Shown here: in pieces, positions 28,137 to 35,190 of the stretch | How positions within the stretch are numbered: the first letter of the stretch is position 1 | Layout: the number at the start of each line of letters is the position of its first letter | Assembly: GCA_019429465.1 (NCBI GenBank) | Contig: JAHYIV010000001.1 | Location: 62,001-126,000 of the forward strand | Direction: 5' to 3' | From: Desulfoarculaceae bacterium | GTDB lineage: Bacteria; Desulfobacterota; Desulfobulbia; Desulfobulbales; Desulfocapsaceae | DNA length: 64,000 nucleotides | Position numbers and translations under genes: made by a program | The notes under the pieces: generated by a model | The model's input: only the letters and a program-made list of their open reading frames with translations | Told to the model about the DNA's origin: nothing | The model's database searches: none

Positions 28137-28190
28137 ATAAAAATTCGTGGCAATTGTTCAGCAAAAACATTTATTAAGACATCTACTACT

Positions 28191-28237
28191 CCCGCAGAGG
28201 CGCTGAGAAGAGCGGAAAAGCTTCCGGCCTCTACGGG
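28191..28237. repeat. Inverted repeat between leuC and leuD
   Basis: CCCGCAGAGGC (28191-28201) and GCCTCTACGGG (28227-28237) form an 11-bp stem with one mismatch around a 25-nt loop, in the unusually long 155-bp gap between the two subunit genes. There is no T-run, so it looks more like an mRNA-processing or REP-like hairpin than a terminator. Confidence 0.5.
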
Positions 28238-28291
28238 AAATGAGTCTTCAATCCGTGCATACTTTACCAGAAATCTACCCGAGGAAACTCC

Positions 28292-28828
28292 ATGAAAACA
28301 TTTGGCGGTCCAGCCATATTACTGGACAGAAGCGATATCAATACCGACGAGATCATCCCGGCCAAGTACCTCACCGAAATCACCAAGGCCGCCATGAAGC
28401 CCCACCTCCTGGAGGACCTGCTGCTCGATGGCAAGCCCTTTGACGCCCAGTCACCAGCCATGCAGCAGGCACGAGTTGTAATCACCCGCGCCAATTTCGG
28501 CTGTGGCTCCTCAAGAGAACATGCAGTCTGGGCCTTTGAAGTGAACGATATCAACATCGTCATTGCCGCGAGCTTTGCCCGGATCTTCCGGCAGAACATG
28601 TTCAACTGCGGTATCCTGGCCATAGAACTTCCCGGCACTGATATCGAGCAGCTCTTCAGGATGCGGGGCCAACTCACCATCGAGGTTGACCTGGACAAAA
28701 CGGAGATGACCGCCCGCTCAAACGATCCGGCCCAGGGGCCAATCACCTGCTCTTTCGAGATGAATCCCTTTGACCGTGATCTTGTCGCAGCTGGCGGCTG
28801 GCTGGCCTATGCCGACAAAAAATTCTAG
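28292..28828 (+). CDS. leuD: 3-isopropylmalate dehydratase-type small subunit
   Basis: Swivelling-domain partner of the upstream large subunit, 178 residues. Family marks are DRSDINTDEIIPAKYLTEI near the N-terminus and ANFGCGSSREHAVWA (about 69-83). The substrate-recognition loop after KYL reads TEITKAAMKPHLLEDL, unlike the YLRT-type loop of well-studied LeuD proteins. That leaves open a different C5-C7 hydroxyacid substrate. The separation from leuC by 155 bp with a hairpin is odd for two subunits of one enzyme. Confidence 0.83.
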   Translation: MKTFGGPAILLDRSDINTDEIIPAKYLTEITKAAMKPHLLEDLLLDGKPFDAQSPAMQQARVVITRANFGCGSSREHAVWAFEVNDINIVIAASFARIFRQNMFNCGILAIELPGTDIEQLFRMRGQLTIEVDLDKTEMTARSNDPAQGPITCSFEMNPFDRDLVAAGGWLAYADKKF

Positions 28829-28890
28829 CAAAATACCGGTACGTTAAAAAATATGCGCATTCAGTTAACGGCAGTGGTTCTCACCTCAAT

Positions 28891-31518
28891 ATGACCAGAG
28901 CAAATTTTCTCATTGCTATCGCCATCACCATGATCTCGATCCTGTTCTGGTCGATTCTCAACCGTCCGGAACAGGCGCCGCCATGGCCGGGCACAATCCA
29001 GGGGTTTTCGTTTTCACCCCTGCGGGAGCACCATAATCCCATCAAACATCTCCTGCCGACCGCCGAGGAAATTGATCAGGATCTGGCCCTGCTGGCAGAT
29101 ACCACCCATGCGGTGCGTACCTATACCCTGGAAGGAGACCAGATCCTGATCCCGGCCCTGGCCCAGAAGTATGGCCTGAATGTGTCCCTCGGCGCCTGGC
29201 TGGACACTGATCTCGAGTCCAATAAGATCGAGATCGAAAAACTCATAAAAACGACCCGGGAGAATTATCGTAACGTGGTGCGGGTGGTAGTCGGCAATGA
29301 GACACTCCTGCGAGGAGAGCTGAAAATCGAGCAACTCGGCCAATATCTGGATCAGGTCCGGGCGGCCGTGACAGTCCCGGTGAGCACCGCCGAGACCTGG
29401 GATGTGTGGCTGGCCCATCCGGAACTGGCCGACCATGTCGACTACGTGGCCGTTCATATCCTTCCCTACTGGGATGGCGTTGAGCTGAATCAGGCAGTTG
29501 ATCATGTGGTTGTCACCATGAACAAACTGAAAAACAAATTTCCGGATAAAGAGATTGTCCTCGCCGAGGTAGGCTGGCCCAGCAATGCCCGCACTTACAA
29601 GGGAGCTGTCGCCTCACCTGCCAACCAGGCGACCTTCCTGCGCCGGTTCCTGTTACAGGCCGAACAAAAAAATTACGTCTATTACATCATGGAGGCCTTT
29701 GACCAGCCGTGGAAAAGGGCAAGCGAAGGTGCGGTCGGTGCTTACTGGGGGGTTTATGACGTAAAGCGGCAGCCCAAATTTGCCTTTACCGCGCCCATTG
29801 TCGGCATTCCGGAATGGCGCCTGCTGGCCGGGATTTCCATTGTTATCGGCATCATCACCTTCGCCATGCTGCTCATTGACAGCAAGACCCTGCGAAATCG
29901 AGGCCGCAGCTTTCTGGCTATCGTCGCCTTTTTTGCCGCCACCGGCGCTGTATGGATCATTTATACCTACTATCAACAGTACATGACGATCTCCTCCATT
30001 ATTGTCGGCATCCTCATGATTGTCGGCATTATTGGCGTCACCCTGGTCCTGCTGACTGAGGCCCATGAATGGGCCGAGGCCACTTGGCTGCAGAAATGGC
30101 GGCGACCATTTACCCCGATCCAGGTGACCGATGCGGATCTGCCCATGGTCTCGGTCCATGTCCCGGCCTATAATGAACCGCCGGAGATGATGATAGAAAC
30201 CCTCAATGCCCTGGCGCGTCTTGACTATCCCCGCTACGAAGTCATTGTCATCGACAACAACACCAAGGATCCCGCTATCTGGCAGCCGGTTGAAGCCCAT
30301 TGCGCCGCACTCAACGCCACAACCTCATGCCCCCGATTCCGTTTTTTTCATCGGGATCCCCTGCCGGGATTCAAGGCAGGTGCCCTCAATTTCGCCCTGA
30401 CCCAGACCGCACCGGAGGCGGTGGTCATCGCCGCTATCGACAGTGACTATCAGGTCTCTCCCCTCTGGCTGCGTGACCTGACCCCCCAGTTTACGCGACC
30501 GGAGGTGGCCATTGTCCAGGCACCCCAGGATTATTATGATGACAAAGAAAACCTGTTCAAGGCCATGTGCTACGCTGAATATCGGGGTTTCTTTTATATC
30601 GGAATGCAGACCAGGAATGAACGGAATGCCATTATCCAGCACGGCACCATGACTATGGTCCGCAAATCCGCACTGGAAGAGGTGGGCGGCTGGTCTGAAT
30701 GGTGTATCACCGAAGACGCGGAGCTGGGTCTGAAGATATTTGCCAAGGGATATGAGGCTAATTATATTGCCAAAAGCTACGGCAAGGGAGTCATGCCCGA
30801 CACCTTCATTGATTTCAAAAAACAGCGGTTTCGCTGGGCTTACGGGGCAGTGCAGGTCATGCGACACCACGCCGGCATCCTCTTTTTCGGGCCCGGCAAG
30901 ACCAAGCTGACTACGGGACAGCGTTACCATTTCATTGCCGGGTGGCTTCCTTGGATGGCCGACAGCCTGAACATGCTCTTCACCCTGGCGGCCATTGGCT
31001 GGTCAATAGCCATGATTTATGCGCCACTCAAATTTGACCCACCGCTGGTGATTCTCTCATCCATGCCACTGATGCTCTTTTCCTTTAAAATGGCAAAGAT
31101 GATTTATCTATATCGTACCAGGGTCGGCGCCTCTATCAGCCAGACAGCCGCCTCGGCCTTGGCGGGGTTATCTCTTTCTCACACCATTTCCATGGCCATC
31201 CTGCAGGGGATATTCACCAAAAGCAAACCGTTTTTCAGAACCCCGAAGATGGAACAGGCCCATGCCCTGCACCGTGCTCTGCTCTCGGCCCGGGAAGAAG
31301 GGTTGATCATGCTGGCCTTGTGGCTTTCAGCATACGGGGTGGCGGTAAAACAAGGAATAGGGAATACAGATATTATGGTCTGGATCACGGTCCTCGTCAT
31401 CCTCTCCATTCCCTATATGGCAGCCGTCCTCTTTTCCCTGATCAGTGGTTTCAGCCGCCTGCCCAGTTCCTTGATCTCAAACAAGAAAAGTTCCATTTCT
31501 CAATCAAAAGTACATTGA
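28891..31518 (+). CDS. GH17 - GT2 fusion, beta-glucan synthase-like membrane protein
   Basis: An 875-residue integral membrane protein. After an N-terminal helix (about 5-22) comes a periplasmic GH17-like domain (about 30-290) with VGNETLLRGEL and EVGWPSNARTYKG, the expected acid/base and nucleophile glutamates. Then several transmembrane helices (about 305-390), a processive GT2 domain (about 415-650) with VSVHVPAYNEPPEMM, AIDSDYQ, TEDAELGLKIF and QRFRWAYGA (QxxRW), and C-terminal helices. This order resembles rhizobial and pseudomonad NdvB/NdvC-type enzymes making (cyclic) beta-1,3-glucans. Product inferred: a beta-1,3-containing glucan for the periplasm or matrix. Confidence 0.85.
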   Translation: MTRANFLIAIAITMISILFWSILNRPEQAPPWPGTIQGFSFSPLREHHNPIKHLLPTAEEIDQDLALLADTTHAVRTYTLEGDQILIPALAQKYGLNVSLGAWLDTDLESNKIEIEKLIKTTRENYRNVVRVVVGNETLLRGELKIEQLGQYLDQVRAAVTVPVSTAETWDVWLAHPELADHVDYVAVHILPYWDGVELNQAVDHVVVTMNKLKNKFPDKEIVLAEVGWPSNARTYKGAVASPANQATFLRRFLLQAEQKNYVYYIMEAFDQPWKRASEGAVGAYWGVYDVKRQPKFAFTAPIVGIPEWRLLAGISIVIGIITFAMLLIDSKTLRNRGRSFLAIVAFFAATGAVWIIYTYYQQYMTISSIIVGILMIVGIIGVTLVLLTEAHEWAEATWLQKWRRPFTPIQVTDADLPMVSVHVPAYNEPPEMMIETLNALARLDYPRYEVIVIDNNTKDPAIWQPVEAHCAALNATTSCPRFRFFHRDPLPGFKAGALNFALTQTAPEAVVIAAIDSDYQVSPLWLRDLTPQFTRPEVAIVQAPQDYYDDKENLFKAMCYAEYRGFFYIGMQTRNERNAIIQHGTMTMVRKSALEEVGGWSEWCITEDAELGLKIFAKGYEANYIAKSYGKGVMPDTFIDFKKQRFRWAYGAVQVMRHHAGILFFGPGKTKLTTGQRYHFIAGWLPWMADSLNMLFTLAAIGWSIAMIYAPLKFDPPLVILSSMPLMLFSFKMAKMIYLYRTRVGASISQTAASALAGLSLSHTISMAILQGIFTKSKPFFRTPKMEQAHALHRALLSAREEGLIMLALWLSAYGVAVKQGIGNTDIMVWITVLVILSIPYMAAVLFSLISGFSRLPSSLISNKKSSISQSKVH

Positions 31519-31582
31519 CTATTCAGGTGGTCAGTTTGCAAGACCTCCATCAGGCTGAAGCTAGATCTGCATGGGGCCAAAT

Positions 31583-33085
31583 TCACCCGCAAACGCTTTT
31601 TTTTCGATTGTGCTCAACAAGAATCAACGCGACGCCAACTCGCTTTTTCAAGAGGCCATGGTACCTGCCGCTTTGAGCCACTAGGAGAACATTTCGTTGC
31701 GCCGCCGCCAGCCGTTTCACCAACGCCCAGCGCCGTGCCCGATGTGTTCCGCATCGGGCATAAAAACGGGGCCGGGCCGGAATCCTTTTCATGCCCAAAT
31801 CAGATGCCGTCCAGACGGCATCCCGATCAAAGAGTTCGTAATACCTTCCCACTTGCAACAAAATGACGCCACGAAAACGCCGACGAAAAAATCCGTACTG
31901 ACTCTTGAGATGAGCCGGCTTGCCCGAACATACCCAGCGTTTTCTGATCTTTTTCCGCCATCGCTCAAAAAGCAGTCCCAGCCAGAAAAATCGAACAAAC
32001 AAAGAATCTCGCAGCCGCGCTGAGGCCGCATGACGAAACAAGCCGAAGTACGATTGCATGGTCGCATGCAGTTGCCGATAGACATCAGGCGGAAAGGAAA
32101 GGATAAGGCCTTCCGCCTCTTTCCGAACCACCCTTTTGGAATAGCGGGCAATCGCCGCCTTGCACCGATCGACGATTCTCCGGCGAACCAGCAGATGCGT
32201 GGGCCGCACGACATAGCCAACAAAATCAGCCCCATTGGAAACCGGGCGAATAAAACGCCGCGTTGGATGCAATTCCAAAAGCAGTTGGTTTTTCAAAAAA
32301 ATCTCGATCTCAACCAGCCAGCCCGCAAGAACCTGTCGATCTTCATGGACCAGGATCATATCATCCACATAACGAAGGTATGACTTCGCCTTGAGCTGGT
32401 GTTTGACGAACTGATCCAGGGGATTGAGATAGACATTGGCCAGGAACTGACTGGTCAGGTTGCCGATAGGCAGCCCTTTACCGGGCGGCGCGCCAAACAG
32501 GCTTTTTCCCGGCGGAATGTTGCGCCACTTCTCGCGAGAACAGGTGAGCATAGGGTCTATTGCCGGATCGTGCGCGATCACAACCTCGGCCAGCCATTGC
32601 AGCTCTTCACTGTGCAGGCGAGAACGGACATACTCAAGGAGCAGGCCCCGGTCAATGGACGGGAAAAAGGAGCGGATATCAAGCTGGAGAAACCATGCCC
32701 GGCGGGTGGTGTTGGCAGTGGCCCGCCACATGAAGGTCTGGAGCCGCTCGACCGCTGCGTGCGTCCCCTTTCCCCTGCGGCAGGCATAGGAATCATGGAT
32801 AAAAACAGGCTCCCAGATTTTTTCCAGCTCGCGCACCAGCAGGTGATGCACCACGCGATCCCGGAACTGGGCGGCAAACACCTCGCGGTACTTGTCGTTA
32901 CGGGCTACAAAGCAGAACGAGGGGCGGGGACGATAGGTCCGACCGGCCAATTCGGAGGCAAGGTCGAGAAGTTCTTCCTCGGCCCTGGCCTCGAATGCAA
33001 GGGCCGCCGTCTTGCCGCGCTTGCGGCGGCGGCAATCAAGCCAGGCCCCATACAGGTTTTCAAAGGTAAAAAAGGACGTCATCAT
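31583..33085 (-). CDS. DGR reverse transcriptase with MutS-I-like C-terminal extension
   Basis: RNA-directed DNA polymerase of a diversity-generating retroelement, 500 residues. RT motifs: RDRVVHHLLV (about 76-85), SYACRRGKGTHAAVERL, catalytic Asp in LQLDIRSFFPSID (Asp136), GLPIGNLTSQFLANVYLNP with the DGR-type IGxxxSQ instead of the group II QGxxxSP (about 207-213), and the active site RYVDDMILV (239-242). After the thumb (to about 390) a further ~90 residues resemble MutS domain I (VILLQVGRYYELFDRDA, about 407-423, then LVKRLAAAQRNVLLVAQSG). The start codons ATG-ATG lie at the 3' edge of the template repeat. Neighbours are TR, avd and the target gene. It would make adenine-mutagenised cDNA from TR RNA. 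Confidence 0.96.
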   Translation of the reverse strand: MMTSFFTFENLYGAWLDCRRRKRGKTAALAFEARAEEELLDLASELAGRTYRPRPSFCFVARNDKYREVFAAQFRDRVVHHLLVRELEKIWEPVFIHDSYACRRGKGTHAAVERLQTFMWRATANTTRRAWFLQLDIRSFFPSIDRGLLLEYVRSRLHSEELQWLAEVVIAHDPAIDPMLTCSREKWRNIPPGKSLFGAPPGKGLPIGNLTSQFLANVYLNPLDQFVKHQLKAKSYLRYVDDMILVHEDRQVLAGWLVEIEIFLKNQLLLELHPTRRFIRPVSNGADFVGYVVRPTHLLVRRRIVDRCKAAIARYSKRVVRKEAEGLILSFPPDVYRQLHATMQSYFGLFRHAASARLRDSLFVRFFWLGLLFERWRKKIRKRWVCSGKPAHLKSQYGFFRRRFRGVILLQVGRYYELFDRDAVWTASDLGMKRIPARPRFYARCGTHRARRWALVKRLAAAQRNVLLVAQSGRYHGLLKKRVGVALILVEHNRKKSVCG

Positions 33086-33200
33086 CTTCGCGGAAGCGAC
33101 CGCACTCCAAAAACCCTGTTGTTGTTGGAGTTATCCCGGTTGTTCCAGTTCTCGTTGCCGTTGTTGAAGTTGAAGTTCCACGCCGACGACGAATCGTTAT
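33080..33200 (-). repeat. DGR template repeat (TR)
   Basis: A 121-bp segment between avd and the RT gene that matches 33845-33965 base for base except at 16 positions. Read on the minus strand every one of the 16 is an A in TR. TR carries 13 AAC codons in the frame of the target; AAC is the classic DGR template codon because A-mutagenesis of its first two bases reaches 15 amino acids without making a stop. The GC-rich 3' part (GTGCGGTCGCTTCCGCG) is identical in both repeats and should serve as the IMH/IMH* region. TR ends in the start codon of the RT gene. Confidence 0.97.
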
Positions 33201-33319
33201 CCCCTCACTTTCCGGGCTCAACAACCACCCGGCCACCGGAAGCCAATCCTCTGCGGTATGACTCCCTGCATTCCTATGCCGCTTGGGCGGAGGGAACAAG
33301 ATGATGATACTCGGCACGC

Positions 33320-33721
33320 TCATCGCGACAGCCCCGCCGGGGCATGCGTTGATGATTCAGGCCTCGGCCCGCCTCGGGCCATAACACTCCGCACCCACCC
33401 CTCGTTCTGCTTTGCAATCCCGATTACTTGTTGAATGCTGGTTTCAAAGGAATTGAAATTGGAAAATGCCTTTACCTCCTTGCAAATACGGATAACCACT
33501 TTCAGCTCTTCAAGCTTGATCCGGAGTTCCTCAAGCACCGGCACCCTATCGTGGCAGTTATTGGCGCGCACAATCAGCATCAACGCCTCCCGCGTCAGGT
33601 TCCGCAAGGCCGTTCCATGGGTGTACTTGTGATACCGGCTGAAGTGGCGGACAATGGTCTCAAAGTAGATTTGGAGGTCAAAGGCCGCCTTGTAGATCGG
33701 CAGATGCTCATACTGGGCCAT
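33320..33721 (-). CDS. avd: DGR accessory variability determinant (four-helix bundle)
   Basis: A 133-residue, nearly all-helical protein. The first four-fifths (YEHLPIYKAAFDLQIYFETI, then HKYTHGTALRNLTREALMLI, VPVLEELRIKLEELKVVIRI, SFETSIQQVIGIAKQNEGW) give four amphipathic helices with basic surfaces, the pattern of bAvd, which forms a pentameric barrel binding the reverse transcriptase and TR RNA. It is placed between the target gene and TR, the usual site for avd. The ATG follows GGGAGG at 8 bp. The last 20 residues are polar and probably unstructured. Confidence 0.92.
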   Translation of the reverse strand: MAQYEHLPIYKAAFDLQIYFETIVRHFSRYHKYTHGTALRNLTREALMLIVRANNCHDRVPVLEELRIKLEELKVVIRICKEVKAFSNFNSFETSIQQVIGIAKQNEGWVRSVMARGGPRPESSTHAPAGLSR

Positions 33722-33736
33722 GGCAAAATCCTCCCT

Positions 33737-33769
33737 AAAAAAAATCGTCCAGGGGCTTTGCCCCTGGAC
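33737..33769 (-). terminator. Hairpin with T-run between target gene and avd
   Basis: GTCCAGGGGC and GCCCCTGGAC (33747-33769) form a perfect 10-bp stem with a 3-nt loop. Read on the minus strand it is followed by CGA and eight T residues (33744-33737), the form of an intrinsic terminator. It lies 81 bp past the target stop and just before the avd ribosome-binding site. It would lower read-through from target gene into avd-TR-RT, or, as in the Bordetella phage DGR, act as the structured DNA downstream of VR. Confidence 0.75.
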
Positions 33770-33844
33770 CCCACCAATTTTTTAAAAGAATACAAAGGAC
33801 CGAAAAAACAAAGAATCAAAAGGATCAAATCAGCAAATGACCGA

Positions 33845-33965
33845 CATCATCATCGCGGAAGCGACCGCACTCCAAAAACCCTGTCGAGGTTGGAGTTATC
33901 CCGGAGGCGCCAGTTCTCGTTGCCGCCGTAGAAGTCGAAGAGCCACGCCGACGACGAATCGCGAG
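33845..33965 (-). repeat. DGR variable repeat (VR)
   Basis: The recipient copy of the template repeat, forming the 3' end of the target gene. Compared with TR there are 16 substitutions, all at template adenines: 15 fall in nine AAC codons (now encoding Arg231, Leu238, Asp240, Tyr242, Gly243, Arg249, Leu250, Leu256 and Asp257 of the target) and one converts AGA to the TGA stop codon. Four template AAC codons (Asn245, 247, 253, 255) are unchanged. No substitution is seen at G, C or T of the template. Confidence 0.97.
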
Positions 33966-34653
33966 GTTCGGCCCAAACCCACCAACCAGTGGTCTTAAAA
34001 GGCGGAACCATATTCCGTTCGCCAACACCCTTCCGATACAATTCATTCAACTCCGCCCCTGTCGGCATGCGCCAGCCGCCGCCCGCCACTTGACAGGCGG
34101 CCACCCACTGCTCGGCCTGTGCATAATTGGTATCCTGATCCGGCCCCACCACCCATTCCAGCTTGGTCTGACCATCGGTGATCATCCCATCCGCCGAGAC
34201 CTGGAAACGTGCGGCCCCGGTGACCAGATCACCAACCTCGCCGCCACCTTTTTGGGCAAAGGCCCTCTCAATTTTCATGGGCTGGGGCAGAACCGCCGTC
34301 TCCCCCTGGGGGGCGCTGTCCACCTTGGCTTTCGCCGTGGTGGTCCATTTGTCGGACCAGGGTTTGAGCACATAGGCGGACGATGGAAACAAACCCTTCA
34401 ACGCAAAGGAGCCATCCGCGCCGGTCACCGCTTCGAACTGCTCATAGCCCTTGATCGGCTGCACCTGGTACGCCGTGATCTTCACTCCGGCCACCGGCTT
34501 GTTGTTCCAGTCCACCAGCTTCCCCTCCACCGACGACGACTTGCCGCCCTTACAGGCGGCAAGACTCAGCGCACAAACCAGCAGCAATGCCAGCCAAATG
34601 AGTCCGCCCTGTATAATGCCAGCAACCCTTCTTTTCCCCACTCCCTTTGCCAT
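33850..34653 (-). CDS. DGR target: variable surface lipoprotein with C-type-lectin-like (DUF1566-like) domain
   Basis: A 267-residue predicted lipoprotein. The ATG at 34653 follows GGGAGGAG and gives a signal segment ending in lipobox LAAC (Cys about 34); a longer frame at 34749 lacks this logic. Residues about 40-110 look like a carboxypeptidase-regulatory (transthyretin-like) fold: SVEGKLVDWNNKPVAGVKI, GADGSFALKG. Residues about 165-267 fit the DUF1566/Lcl branch of the formylglycine/C-type lectin fold: TKLEWVVGPDQ, GGGWRMPTGAELNELY, and the closing GVRSLPR typical of DGR-diversified proteins. The last 37 residues are the VR. Inferred role: displayed binding protein whose contact surface is diversified. 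Confidence 0.93.
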   Translation of the reverse strand: MAKGVGKRRVAGIIQGGLIWLALLLVCALSLAACKGGKSSSVEGKLVDWNNKPVAGVKITAYQVQPIKGYEQFEAVTGADGSFALKGLFPSSAYVLKPWSDKWTTTAKAKVDSAPQGETAVLPQPMKIERAFAQKGGGEVGDLVTGAARFQVSADGMITDGQTKLEWVVGPDQDTNYAQAEQWVAACQVAGGGWRMPTGAELNELYRKGVGERNMVPPFKTTGWWVWAEPRDSSSAWLFDFYGGNENWRLRDNSNLDRVFGVRSLPR

Positions 34654-34830
34654 TTTCTCCTCCCTTTTCCTGCTTCGGTCAACCCGAAGGTTCTGAGTAA
34701 AGGATGCGCCACCTCCGGCGCATCCCGTTTCTGAATGGAACTGTTTCATTGTAACCCGCCATGTGGCTCAATTTCTTAATCAAGCGAGCCTCTTACAGGT
34801 AAGCAAAGTTTACGAGACGCCGAAACTCTT

Positions 34831-34965
34831 TTACATATCAACAGCAAGACAGCCCTCGACGGCTTCATAGATGTTGTTCAATAATTCGTCAAAGGTGTCC
34901 CCCTTGTGTTGCACACCCTGGAATAGAGGAAACTTCTGCCTAATAACCACCTTTTTCTGCTTCAT
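34831..34965 (-). pseudogene. HicB-like antitoxin remnant
   Basis: A 44-codon frame beginning ATGAAGCAGAAAAAG. The middle and end, QHKGDTFDELLNNIYEAVEGCLA, match the core of HicB-type antitoxins (GDTxxEAxxNIxEAlexxL). The first strand is worn (VVIRQKFPLFQG where HicB has a longer beta-strand pair and PxLPGC), and the DNA-binding C-terminal domain is absent. No HicA toxin frame was seen next to it. It could be a short functional HicB of the small type, but a relic is more likely. Confidence 0.6.
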
Positions 34966-35190
34966 GGATCACAACTTTCAATTTCATGATAAGCGACGCA
35001 GAATTTATTGATATACCGTTTTTTAATGTAGGGGCAAAGCAAACGCCTCACCTGCTTTGCCCATGGTACCACGCTGATGCAAGGAGGGCGAAGCAGATAA
35101 AACTTGTTTAGCCCCTATAAGTTAAAATAATATTTTTATAAATTCCGAGCCTCCTACCCTCCAGTGGTAGATCACCTCGTTCACCATTCC

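Noticed and set aside
33060-33323. 87-codon frame covering the template repeat
   Set aside because: It is a side frame of TR, rich in Thr/Arg owing to the AAC repeats, and overlaps the RT start. A matching side frame (33825-34046) crosses VR. Neither has coding character of its own.
33080-34965. Idea that the DGR is carried by a prophage
   Set aside because: No integrase, portal, capsid, tail or lysis gene flanks it; neighbours are ordinary chromosomal genes. The cassette appears chromosomal, so a phage origin is not supported here.
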